NCBI RefSeq assembly: GCF_964028515.1
Contig: NZ_OZ034788.1
Span: forward strand, 1 to 64,000
DNA length: 64,000 nt
Reading direction: 5' to 3'
Origin: Wolbachia endosymbiont (group B) of Hofmannophila pseudospretella
GTDB lineage: Bacteria > Pseudomonadota > Alphaproteobacteria > Rickettsiales > Anaplasmataceae
Shown: piece after piece, positions 8,500-18,600 of the stretch
Position numbering within the stretch: the stretch's first letter is position 1
Layout of the letters: the number at the start of each line of letters is the position of its first letter
Position numbers and translations under genes: made by a program
The notes under the pieces: generated by a model
Seen by the model: only the letters and a program-made list of their open reading frames with translations
What the model was told of the DNA's origin: nothing
Database searches by the model: none

Positions 8500-9910
8500 A
8501 TTATTTATTGGTAGAAAAACTGAGTTAAAACAACTACTGGAGCTTACAGAAAAAAATACTGCATCTTTTGTAGTAGTCAAAGGAAGGCGTCGTATAGGAA
8601 AAAGTCGTTTAATTCAAGAGTTTGGTAAGTATTTTGAACAATATTACTCCTTTATAGGTTTGCCACCAGAAAAGCATACTACAATGTCCTACCAACTTAA
8701 TGAATTTTCTAGACAAGTTGCTAGACAATTTAATACATCTTTTGCTAGGTATGATGACTGGAGCGATTTACTATGGGCAGTTGGTGAACGTCTACTATCA
8801 GGAAAAACATTATTGCTGTTTGATGAAATTTCTTGGATGGGCTCAAAAGATCCAACCTTTTTAGGCAAAATAAAAAATTTTTGGGATACGCAGCTAAAAA
8901 ATAATAACAAGCTAATTTTCGTTGTTTGTGGATCAGCTTCATCATGGATCGAGAAAAATATACTTAGTAGTACTGGTTTCGTAGGGAGAATATCGTTAAC
9001 TTTAACACTCGGAGAATTATCACTTTCTGATTGCAATGAATTTTGGCCAAAAAATATTTCAGCATATGAAAAGTTCAAGGTGCTTGCAGTAACTGGCGGA
9101 ATTCCAAAGTATTTAGAAGAGGTAAATTTTAAGCATAGCGCTGAAGAAAATATTAAAAGGCTTTGTTTTAGAAAAGGTGGGTTTTTAGTTGAAGAATTTA
9201 ATCAAATATTCTCAGATTTATTCATGCGAAAAACGGCTTTTTATAAGCAAATAGTCAGAGCTCTTTCTACTGGAGCTAAAGAACAAGAAGAAATTTGTGC
9301 TACTTTAAATATCGTAAGACATGGACGCATTTCTGAGTATCTACATGAGCTTGAGCTTGCTGGTTTTATTGCAAAAGATCATACTTGGAGTATAAAAACT
9401 GGTACTGATTCACGACTCAGGAGATACAGACTTCAAGATAATTATTTAAGGTTTTATCTAAAATATATCGAAAAAGATCTAGGGAAAATTAGTCGTGACA
9501 CCTATTCTATAGGGTTCTTACCAGAGTGGTATACAATTATTGGGCTTCAATTTGAAAATTTGGTGCTGAACAATAGAAAGAGCATACATAATATCTTAGG
9601 GATTGATGGAATAATAAGCGAGAATCCATTTTTTCAGAAAAGAACACGTAATAGTGCAGGTTGTCAAATTGATTATATGATTCAAACGAAGTTTAACACT
9701 CTCTACATTTGCGAAATCAAATTTTCAAAAGATAAAATTGGTCATTCAATAATACAAGAGGTACAAAAGAAAATAGATGCACTAAATCGTCCAAAAGGCT
9801 TTTCATGTCGTCCAGTCCTTATCCACGTTAATGATGTAAGTGATGATGTTATAGATAGTGATTACTTTTCACACATAATTGATTTTGGAAAATTATTAAA
9901 TTGTAAGTAA
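8492..9910 (+). CDS. Archaeal-type AAA ATPase with C-terminal DUF234 nuclease-like domain
   Basis: 472 aa from ATG 8492 (MSPLFIGRKTELKQL), which fits the family start; an upstream TTG at 8483 would add three residues. Walker A GRRRIGKS is at residues 31-38 and Walker B LLLFDEISWM near 110. The middle third is a winged-helix/sensor region (EEICATLN, YLHELELAGFI). The C-terminal domain carries a PD-(D/E)XK-like core, with D394 in IDYMI and E408-x-K410 in CEIKF, as in the ATPase_2 plus DUF234 proteins common in archaea and some bacterial symbionts. The cellular role of this family is not established. It stands alone between a group II intron and a broken antirepressor gene, and its start codon lies inside a palindromic repeat. 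Confidence 0.8.
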   Translation: MSPLFIGRKTELKQLLELTEKNTASFVVVKGRRRIGKSRLIQEFGKYFEQYYSFIGLPPEKHTTMSYQLNEFSRQVARQFNTSFARYDDWSDLLWAVGERLLSGKTLLLFDEISWMGSKDPTFLGKIKNFWDTQLKNNNKLIFVVCGSASSWIEKNILSSTGFVGRISLTLTLGELSLSDCNEFWPKNISAYEKFKVLAVTGGIPKYLEEVNFKHSAEENIKRLCFRKGGFLVEEFNQIFSDLFMRKTAFYKQIVRALSTGAKEQEEICATLNIVRHGRISEYLHELELAGFIAKDHTWSIKTGTDSRLRRYRLQDNYLRFYLKYIEKDLGKISRDTYSIGFLPEWYTIIGLQFENLVLNNRKSIHNILGIDGIISENPFFQKRTRNSAGCQIDYMIQTKFNTLYICEIKFSKDKIGHSIIQEVQKKIDALNRPKGFSCRPVLIHVNDVSDDVIDSDYFSHIIDFGKLLNCK

Positions 9911-9979
9911 TGGTTTTTCTGACTTAAAAATAGTGTCTTTTTAGTTTTTATGTTTATTCTTAACTTATAGAGGTTGCTT

Positions 9980-10831
9980 ATGACTGATACTTTAACTTTA
10001 AAAGAGGGAGATATTGAAACTACTGCTTTTGATAATAGCAATTTTACTAGAGTATTACACGATGGAGAATGGTGGTACGTAATAACAGAAGTAATAGCTT
10101 TTCTGACAGGTAGTAAGAACCCATCTGACTATCTAAAAAAGATAAAAAGCAGAGATATAGGGCTCTCTGAAGGATGGGGACAATTTGTCACCCCCCTTGA
10201 AATTAAAACAAAAGGTGGTAAACAGAATGTTAATTGTACAAATGTTGAGGGGTTATTTCGTATTTTGCAGTCTATTCCTTCCAAAAGAGTTGAACAATTT
10301 AAACGCTGGCTTGCAAAAGTTGGATATGAAAGGCTATAAGAATATGAAAACCCTGAACTTGCACTCAAACGAATCTATGCCGATTATGCTGCAAAAGGGT
10401 ACCCTCAGGAATGGATACAAAAGAGAATAGAGTCGATAGCTGTCAGAAATCAACTAACAAAAGAATGGGGTAACAGAAATATATCTGACCACAATAATAA
10501 GCATATTGAAGGTAGAGAATACGCAATATTGACAGACGTAATTTCTGAGGGAACGTTTGGAGTAAAAACAAAGCACCATAAGGAAATAAAAGGCTTGAGG
10601 AAACAACCACTAAGAGACCATATGACACCAATTGAATTAATTTTTAACATGCTAGGAGAACAGGCTACCATTGATGAAATAAAAGATAAAGATGCACAGG
10701 GCTATAATAAAAATTTAGAGGCGGCAAAGGAAGGAGGTAAGAACGCAGGCACAGCAAGAGAGGCATTCGAAAAAGCTAGAGGTGTGAAAGTCGTTTCTTC
10801 AGATAACTTTTTAAAGAGGATTAAAGATTAA
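9980..10831 (+). pseudogene. BRO-N type phage antirepressor, interrupted by one stop codon
   Basis: The BRO-N domain begins at ATG 9980 with a TAGAGG ribosome site; WWYVITEVIAFLTGS and SEGWGQFVTPL are typical of BRO/antirepressor DNA-binding domains. The frame stops at TAA 10337-10339, then continues in the same frame to TAA 10829-10831 (EYENPELALKRIYADY, then the lysine-rich domain ending FLKRIKD). A single CAA-to-TAA change would explain the stop, so the full product would have been 283 aa. Such proteins counteract phage repressors. The C-terminal part might still be made separately, but the simplest reading is recent inactivation. An IS630 sits 10 bases downstream of the old stop codon. 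Confidence 0.75.
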
Positions 10832-10841
10832 AGTTCTCATA

Positions 10842-11937
10842 CCAAAATCCATTACTGACCGAACAAATAAGAAACATTACAAACTCGTTTAATAGTAGTA
10901 CTGGAAATATTGACAATAAAATTACACAAAACATCTTCAAGTAAACCTATGGTATCGTAGATACTATTGCGTAAAGTATTGTATTTGATATATTGCCACA
11001 ACCTTTCAACAGGATTCAGTTCCGGTGAATAAGGAGGCAAGTATATGATGGTAATGTTTTCCTGAATTTTCAAACTTTTTGATCTATGCCAACTTGCACA
11101 ATCCATTACAAGAAAGGCTTCTTTCGTGCCTAAATCTTTCGACATCTGCTCCAGAAATATATTCATACAATCAGTGTTTACATATGGAGCAAGTAGGCTA
11201 ATTTTCTTACCACTTCTTGGATTTACCGCACTGTAGATATAGAAATTTTGTCTACCAATTTTCATTTTAACCTGTGTTCTGACCCCTTTTTTAAACCATC
11301 CGTGTCCGATTTTTGAATGAGTTCCAAATCGTGATTCATCAAAAAAATACCTCCTTTTCAGGGTGGGAATTGACTATTTTATTGAAGTATTTTTTAAACT
11401 CTTCTTGCTTGTTTTTATCTTGTTTATGGTGAATTGGCCTCGGTGTTATGTAAGAAAACTTCATCCTTTGTATCTCACGGTGCACTGTTGATTTGCTAAT
11501 GTTTAGGCCAAATTCCTCTGAGATTTTTATTTGCACTTCCTTAATAGTAATATTTGGATTTCTTTCTACCCATATTTCAATTTGCTCACGTTGATTTTTG
11601 TTTAATTTGCTTTTTCTTCGCCGCTGAGACGGGGAAAATAATCTTTCTACTCTACCAAATTTTAGATGCTTTATCCATTCAGTCAAAGCAGTCCTTGAAA
11701 TTTTACATATTCTTGCCACAGCGCTTATACTACTTTCTTTTCCTGCTATCACCGCTTGTAACTTTTTTGAAACATATGCGTTATTTCTGACCTTTTTTAA
11801 CATTTCTTTCGCCAAATTTACAACTTTTTCGTCTAATAGTTTTGACCTTAATGCCATTTATACCTCTCTATTTTATCTACTTTAGTATCACTTCTTTCCC
11901 ATTATTGTCTATCTGTTCTTTATATAGTGGGAATTGG
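10842..11937 (-). mobile_element. IS630-family insertion sequence, copy 1 (1096 bases)
   Basis: The element runs from CCAAAATCC (10842) to GGGAATTGG (11937), flanked by TA on both sides (10840-10841 and 11938-11939), the target duplication of the IS630/Tc1-mariner superfamily. The terminal repeats are short and imperfect. The transposase is read right to left. A second copy that looks identical and has the same orientation is at 58074-59169, exactly 47232 bases away; a diverged fragment is at 50283-50918. Confidence 0.9.
10852..11857 (-). CDS. IS630 transposase, two overlapping frames joined by -1 frameshift
   Basis: The first frame (11857-11339, 172 aa) carries the HTH part (ISAVARICKISRTALTEWIKH, then a second HTH LNISKSTVHREIQRMKFSYI). 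It ends in EVFF-stop at a run of seven T on the coding strand (complement of 11341-11347). A -1 slip there continues into FFDESRFGTHSKIG and the second frame (to 10852), with VMDCASWH and LNPVERLWQ completing the DDE catalytic triad. IS630 elements are known to use programmed frameshifting, and the identical arrangement in the second copy argues for that rather than mutation. The joined product is about 335 aa, normal for the family. Confidence 0.85.
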
Positions 11938-11939
11938 TA

Positions 11940-12702
11940 TCACCACAAGTTGTTCAATCTTTTTTGAAAAATTTTCTTTGCAACCAACAAAAAAACATGA
12001 TAGACTAGCTTTAGGGTTTTTTGTAATAAATAAAAATTTGAGATAAAAAATAATTTAGAAATGCCTCATAATCGATTTTTAAGCTACCTTACATGAGCAA
12101 CTTAGGTCTTGGTGGTATAATTGTACCCTGAAGTCGTAGAATCGTTTTAAAACCGCATTAGCAGACCAACGTTTATTTGAGTTTTATCAGCATAAAAAAA
12201 AGATGAGAGTAAGAGCCTTTTAAAAACGCACTAATTGTATTTTTCATTAAATGTAAATATCTTAATAATATTTTGTGGCAGCCTTTCTGGACTTCTTTCT
12301 TTTTGCTGTTTAAGTTATTGTACTTTATTTGTATTTTACTATTATTTTATATTATCTATTATTATTTATTACTATTATATATATATAATATATAAGGGTT
12401 TTAGGAACGCAGAATCCGCTATACTGGCTGACTTCAGACACATAATAACTAGGAACACTTTTAGGAATAGAGGGCAAAAGGTTAGGATTCAAGCGATCTT
12501 TAGCTTCCTAGTTTCTCATTACTTATTTAGTAACCAAGGAATCAGGAATATAATTCAACCATTTGATGTCTTATCCCTTTTTAATTGAAATCATAACTTA
12601 TAATAGGGTTGTGGCTCCGAAGTTAGATTGAGTAGATGGTAGATTGAATAGAGAAAATAGGGCAACTCTAAAATATTTAAAGAGCCACCCATAAAGAAAG
12701 AC
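11940..12702. other. Non-coding AT-rich stretch
   Basis: About 760 bases between IS630 copy 1 and the 3' end of the second TOPRIM-helicase gene. It includes a TA-dinucleotide tract near 12360-12395. An open frame at 12235-12588 is a low-complexity Tyr/Ile/Phe-rich translation of this tract without a ribosome site, and is not counted as a gene. A weak hairpin near 12665-12690 (CTCT ... AGAG) could serve as a terminator for the gene at 12703. Confidence 0.45.
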
Positions 12703-14898
12703 TTATCCTAACATTAAATTTTGCCTATAGCTAAAATCTTCAGCTCCAAGAGTGAACTTTCCTATACCACAAGCAAATGGTCCAGTTGGAATGTCAAGCC
12801 ACTTATCCTCTTTTGCACCTGTAGACATTCCTTTAACTAACTGCTTTGCTTGTAAAAGTTCCTGAACTATACGCTCTAGTCGATCTCTTCCCATACTGTG
12901 GAAAATCTCAGGTAGCCTATGCCGTTGTTTATATACTCCTGTGCTTCCTGTGTGAGTAAATGGGTGTCCTGCAACAGCAGATCGTGTAATTGCATCAGTA
13001 AGACATATTTTAAGGTCTTTTTCACTAGCATTTTTAACTGTTAGTTGTATTGTTATATCTTCTAGTAGCCCTGTTTCCTGATTTCTTAGGTAAGTTCTTA
13101 CAGTGCGATCAGCTAAACCATTGGCCTTCACAACTGCCCCATGAAACAAAGCATTCTGTCTTGGTGTTTCTCCTACTGCCTTAAAGATTTCTAGCCTAGC
13201 TGTATTTTCTATTGGCCAAAAAGCGTATGAGCATCTAACACCATTAACAAGAGCAGAGGTACCTCTAATTGCATCGCGTGCTTGTTCAGCAGTTAATATT
13301 GGTTTTTCTCCTTTTGGCTTTCTCATGTGATGAGCAGTAATTATCGAAGCTCCAGTACTACATGCTAAATCAGATAATAAGCACATTAGATAATCCCCTA
13401 CAGCAGGATCAGCATTTATATCTGCATGGATAAATGAAGCAAGTGGATCAAATACTATCAATTTCAGATCTTTAATTTCCTCGAGCTGTTTCATTACGGA
13501 TTCGAATTCAGGAGAAACTTCGACGATTTTACCACGAACATTTCTGAGTATTGTAAGTGATCCTCTGACGTTTGGCAGTGGTACAATAAATAATTTATCT
13601 TTATGTTTCAACCTTTCACACTTAGGGTCGAGTCGTTCTAAGCGGCGGTGTATCTCACTTGCATCATCTTCTGCTGAAAAAATCACTACTGATCCATGTT
13701 CAGTAACAAGTGAACCAAAGCCACACATCTGATCCTTATCACTTGCAACCTTAAGCGCTAGGTCAAGAAGAAGCATACCTTTGCCTGTATCTCCCATTGC
13801 TGCTATTATTGAAGTAACACCTAAAGGAAATAGACCTTCAACAAGAAACTTTTGCTCTGGTACCGGACCTACAAAGCGCTCTGCACTCCAATCTAAAATG
13901 TTAAGTGGCTGTTTTGTGGATCTTTCTAAACTTTTCATATTTGAAGTATCAGTAGCTGGAGTATCAATAGTAAGCAACGGAGTTGAAGCTAAAAACTCTT
14001 TGACATCTATACCTTCCTCTACACAATCAGCAGCATCCCATTTCTCAGGCTTACCTCGAGGAATTTCAAGCACAGCAAGTGATGCAACTCCGATCTCTAA
14101 AAGCTTTTTTTCAGCATTTTTTGCGTATTTATTACCTGCTTCATCATTATCTGGCCAAATGATAATATGCTTACCTTTAAGTGGTGACCAGTCTGTTTTA
14201 TCAATTGGTGCGTTTGCTCCAGACATTGCTGTTGTTGCTGTGATACCTTGTTCTATCAGCGCTTCTGCACATTTTTCCCCTTCAACCAGAACAACTTTAT
14301 CAGACTTTAAAATACTTGGTATGTTATAGAGAGGTCTTACTTTTGGCGCACCATACCGAGATTGTTTAACATCAAAAGGCTTATATTGCTTTTTTCCTTT
14401 AGGAGGATCAGAACGATAAATTTTTACAATGACCTGACCATTTTCATCATAATAATTCCAACTGTGGGTAATAAATTTCTCGAAGTCTTCGTCAGCCTTT
14501 GCGCATTTCTTGTTATATCCAAGACATTCACTTATAGAGGCCATCACTTCACAAAAGTCTCTCTTTGTATCTTTTCCCTGTGCACCTGCCCAAATATCAA
14601 GAACATCACCTTTCTGCCCAGTTGCAAAATCCTGCCAGAGTCCGGCTTTTCCACCAGTTAATGCTACTCTGAGGCTTTGTCCTTTGTTACCATGCACATC
14701 ACCTATTCGGAATTCATCTCCATGAAAAGTTCCCCTTGGGAATAAATAAGAAAGGCATGATCTTATGTTTAATAATAGTTGTCTTTTTATTTCTTCTACA
14801 TCAAATTGCTCTAATGGTTCTACAGTATTATTAAAATCATAATATTCATCATTTAAAGTATTTTTTTGTTTGACATCAGTTAAAAAATCTTGTACCAT
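12703..14898 (-). CDS. TOPRIM primase-like / RepA-type helicase fusion (second type)
   Basis: 731 aa. The N-terminal head (FHGDEFRIGD, WQDFATGQKGD) and TOPRIM domain (VEGEK at 205-209; PDNDEAGNK at 249-257) are close to those of the 687-aa protein at 2460-4523, with long identical runs. From about residue 310 the proteins differ: here the ATPase has Walker A AAMGDTGKGM near 366-375, Walker B LIVFDPLASFIHAD and IITAHHMRKP, a different RepA-like branch. The N terminus (MVQDFLTDVKQKN) also echoes the start of the partial gene at 1-240. Both proteins would serve phage DNA replication. The gene has its own upstream segment resembling that of the first copy, about 300 bases before the start. Confidence 0.85.
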   Translation of the reverse strand: MVQDFLTDVKQKNTLNDEYYDFNNTVEPLEQFDVEEIKRQLLLNIRSCLSYLFPRGTFHGDEFRIGDVHGNKGQSLRVALTGGKAGLWQDFATGQKGDVLDIWAGAQGKDTKRDFCEVMASISECLGYNKKCAKADEDFEKFITHSWNYYDENGQVIVKIYRSDPPKGKKQYKPFDVKQSRYGAPKVRPLYNIPSILKSDKVVLVEGEKCAEALIEQGITATTAMSGANAPIDKTDWSPLKGKHIIIWPDNDEAGNKYAKNAEKKLLEIGVASLAVLEIPRGKPEKWDAADCVEEGIDVKEFLASTPLLTIDTPATDTSNMKSLERSTKQPLNILDWSAERFVGPVPEQKFLVEGLFPLGVTSIIAAMGDTGKGMLLLDLALKVASDKDQMCGFGSLVTEHGSVVIFSAEDDASEIHRRLERLDPKCERLKHKDKLFIVPLPNVRGSLTILRNVRGKIVEVSPEFESVMKQLEEIKDLKLIVFDPLASFIHADINADPAVGDYLMCLLSDLACSTGASIITAHHMRKPKGEKPILTAEQARDAIRGTSALVNGVRCSYAFWPIENTARLEIFKAVGETPRQNALFHGAVVKANGLADRTVRTYLRNQETGLLEDITIQLTVKNASEKDLKICLTDAITRSAVAGHPFTHTGSTGVYKQRHRLPEIFHSMGRDRLERIVQELLQAKQLVKGMSTGAKEDKWLDIPTGPFACGIGKFTLGAEDFSYRQNLMLG

Positions 14899-15193
14899 AA
14901 GTTGAAACTCCTTTTAAGATTAAGCGTTTGAAAGGTTTTTGAGTAAGGCTGTTTTGATTGGGGTCTTACTCTTTCATTATGTAAGTAAAAACTACGGTGG
15001 GGGTTCTCTTGGCAAAGCTTGAAAAATATATTAACAAGTAAAGGAAGTCAGTTCAGGTGAAAAGTGAGGTTTTAGTATCTTCTTTCTTTTAAGGAAAAAT
15101 ACTCCATTATAATTCTACTACATTTTACCCACCATGTCAACCACTTAGTTTTTATTCTGTTGATATATTTAAAATAAATTAAAAAAACTAATG

Positions 15194-15300
15194 TTTTCTT
15201 TCTGCTATATAATTCATAATGGTGTCTTTGATAGAAAACCCTCTACTATATATATACCGGGTTTCTTATGACTTTTTCTGAAAAAATTAAAAACTTTTTT
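15194..15300. repeat. Upstream segment shared with the first TOPRIM-helicase gene (copy B)
   Basis: See the copy at 4574-4720. Here TTTCTGCTATATAATTCATA (15199 on) and CTACTATATATATACCGGG (15243 on) align with the equivalent blocks upstream of the 687-aa gene. The CCGGA/TCCGG inverted repeat of copy A is not preserved. The remaining sequence of 14899-15605 has no gene. Confidence 0.45.
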
Positions 15301-15514
15301 CTTTGGAGGAGTTTGGCCTACCTATTAATGATAATCTTTTCAAGCCATCTGTAAAAATGAAAAGTTTCTGAAAACGGCAATTACTTTTTGGTTCATGAAT
15401 AGAATTATTAAAGATGCTTTTTATTCAAATTTTAAAGGGCATTACAGGTGCTAAAGGGTACAGTTTAAAGTGGAATCACTTTAAAACGTAATTACAGGCT
15501 TTTTGCCTACCAAT

Positions 15515-15548
15515 GAGACATAAAGTACGAAATATAAATCTTTGTCTC
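15515..15548. repeat. Palindromic GAGAC repeat, distant copy
   Basis: GAGACATAAAGTACG ... ATCTTTGTCTC forms a hairpin. Read on the minus strand, this and its flank (to about 15575) match the units at 8388-8499 before the ATPase gene, including the adjoining AATAGTTCA. It lies downstream of the SNF2 helicase gene in non-coding sequence, so it may be a remnant of another ATPase-type unit or a dispersed regulatory repeat. Confidence 0.6.
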
Positions 15549-15605
15549 TATTTTGAACTATTAGCGGTAGTTAGCTGGTTCTTTACATTAAATAACTCAG
15601 CTATA

Positions 15606-18600
15606 TTATAGTGCATTTTTTATATTAACTAAATCTCTTAATTGATCGTTGTTAAATTCTGTAATCCAACTCTCGCCACTACTTATAGTTAGGTTTGCTA
15701 ATTCCTTCTTGCTTTGAATCATCTCATCAATACGCTCTTCAAATGTACCTGTTGAAAGTAGCCTGTACACCATGACATTACGTTCTTGCCCGATACGATA
15801 GGCCCGATCTGTTGCTTGTGCTTCCACTGCTGGATTCCACCATAAATCGTAATGTATTACATGGTTTGCCGCTGTTAAATTAAGCCCTGTTCCACCAGCT
15901 TTTAAAGACACTATAAGAATGTTGGACTGGAATAAGTTTTGAAAGTCATTAATCATTGTATCACGTGCTTTTCTAGAAAGTCCTCCATGTAAAAATGGCA
16001 CTTCTGATTCAAACCTTTCTTCAAGTAGCCTAGCTATAATCTCACCCATTTCAGTGTATTGAGTAAATATCAATGATTTTTCTGCAACTTCACCAATACT
16101 AATCAATATTTCCTCAAGCATCTGCATTTTACCGGATTGTTCAATACTCGCACGCTTTTTCTTGCCAAACTGTGATGGATGGTTACAAATTTGCTTTAAA
16201 GCATTGATAAGTTTAAAGATTAGTCCCTTACGTTCAATCCCTTCACTTTTTTCTATCTTCTCCATAGTTGTATCAACAACCTTTTGATAAAGCGCTGTTT
16301 GCTCTGAAGTGAGGGAACAATAACGATTGTTCTCAATTTTATCTGGTAAATCCTGAATAATGCTTTTATCACTCTTAAGCCTACGTAACATAAAAGGGCT
16401 AGTGATTTTCATAAACCTTTCTAGACAAGTTTTATCTCTTGCTTTTTCAATCGGTGTTGCAAAGCTGCTTTTAAACTGCTTAGGAGTACCAAGATAAGAT
16501 TTGTTGATAAAGTCAAAAATGCTCCAATACTCAAGCAACCTATTCTCAACAGGCGTACCACTCATAGCTATCTTATGTTTTGCTGCAATAGTTTTAATTG
16601 CCTTGGTTTGTTCGGTATTAGGATTTTTTATATTTTGTGCTTCATCAATCACGAGCAAAAACCAGCGAATTTTATTAAGTTCTTTTTTATCACGACGTGC
16701 AAGACCATAGGATGTTAGAGCTACATCATAATCACTTGCCAATTCTCGATTTTGTCCGTGATAGACGAAAAGCTTTAATTCTGGTGCAAAACGTTCCATC
16801 TCTCGTTGCCAATTACTTAATATGCTTGTGGGAGCTACTACCAAGACTCTGTCCCGATCCAAAAACCCTGTATTTTTGCAACACAGAATAGCTGCTATAA
16901 CCTGTAATGTTTTACCAAGACCCATATCATCAGCAATTATGCTACCAAACCCGTTTTCTATGTTCTGTACAAGCCAACTAAATCCACGTTCTTGATATGG
17001 GCGTAGTTGTGCTATTAGATTATTTGGTGTAGTAACAGGTGTGTAAGTATTAAGTTTATTAAATAAGCTTGTAAGCTGCTGGTCAAATGCTACTTTAGTT
17101 TCATTTACTTCTCCTGTTAGAGCAGCTTGCATAAGCTCTGCTTGACTTAAATAATCAGGCAATTTATCAATTTTTTTTAATAAAGCTTCTACCTCTTTGT
17201 CATCCAAAAGGACGTACTGATCGACTATTCGCACAAGCCCTCGGGAATCTTTTAGCAATTTTTTAAATTCTGTAACGCTTAGTTTTTTATCTCCTATTGC
17301 TACTTTCCAATCAAATTTCAATAAATTTTCCAGCGTTAAAAAGCTTTCGCGATCTTCTTTTATTTTATCTTTAGTAGACAAATTAAGACTTAATTGTGGT
17401 TTTAAGATTTTTTGTAAAGATTTCGGCAAAATAACTTTGATGCCTATTGCTCTTAGTACAGGCAAGATATGCGAAAATAATGGTGCAAAATTATCTAAAT
17501 TAAATGATAATGTGCTATTATCGTCAATCGACTTTTCTAGTTCAGGTATATATTCAGACAAAAGTGCAAGATCAGATAAAATACTAAGCTTTACGTTTTG
17601 ATTAGAGAGTGCTTTTTCCAGCTTGATGAATGACTTCTCATCATCCAGTGATAACTGTACCTCAAGTTCAAATTTTTCATGGTGATCTTTTATCATTAAA
17701 TAGAGTTTGTAAGGTTTATCTGCTAAATAAAGACGTGAAAGCCAGAGATTAATTGCTTGCGGTATTTCCTTGTTGCTAAACTCAGTAAACTTGTATGATC
17801 TTCCAGTAAAGAATAATTCAAAGATGGATTTATCTCTATGCTTATCCAGTGATGCAGGAAAGTTATCTTCTATATACCCTAAAAGGATGAGAGAGATAGC
17901 AACATTTACTTGTTCCTCTGGTTCCATAACGATTTCTTGATATTTAATCAATAGAGGCGGACAAATAGATGATATCTTGCTATGAATTTCCTTAACTGAC
18001 TCATTAAACAACGCCGGAATCCACCTAATTATTACTTCTCCTCTTTTGTTTTGTAATACTTGTGGTATTAGCGCTGACTTTTCCATTAGCATATGTGCAA
18101 ACTGTGAAATCATATGCATGAAGCGAAGTTCAGGGTTAAGTTTGTGGAGTAACGAACTAGGAATATCATTTAAAAATCGTGCTACATCCCTCAATACATT
18201 TCCACTGAGCCTAAATAAATTAGTTGTACCATTGCTCACTTGAGTAAGGTAATGCTGATCATCAATGAATAGTTGAAATGTTTGCCAATTCTCAATATTT
18301 CCCCATCTTTTAATAAATAGCTCCTCTTCTGATAGTTCCTTCTTAGAAGCTGGATAGTACACTAATCTTCCTGCAGGATACTTTTGCCAATGCTTATAAG
18401 CTATCTGTAAGATATTATGAAAGTTTTTTTCAAAAAAAAGTGGATTATCTGTTAAAATACTACTGATACAATCAAAAAGGTTAGGAATAGTTGATAAATC
18501 AATATCATTTAAAATTGCTTGGTTATGTATTCTAATTTTAGAACATGCCTTAAATATATCATCTATCTTTAAAATGTTTTGAGCATTTTCTAATTTTCCA

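Noticed and set aside
12235..12588. 117-codon open frame
   Set aside because: Low-complexity Tyr/Ile/Phe-rich translation of a TA-rich tract, no ribosome site, no family resemblance.
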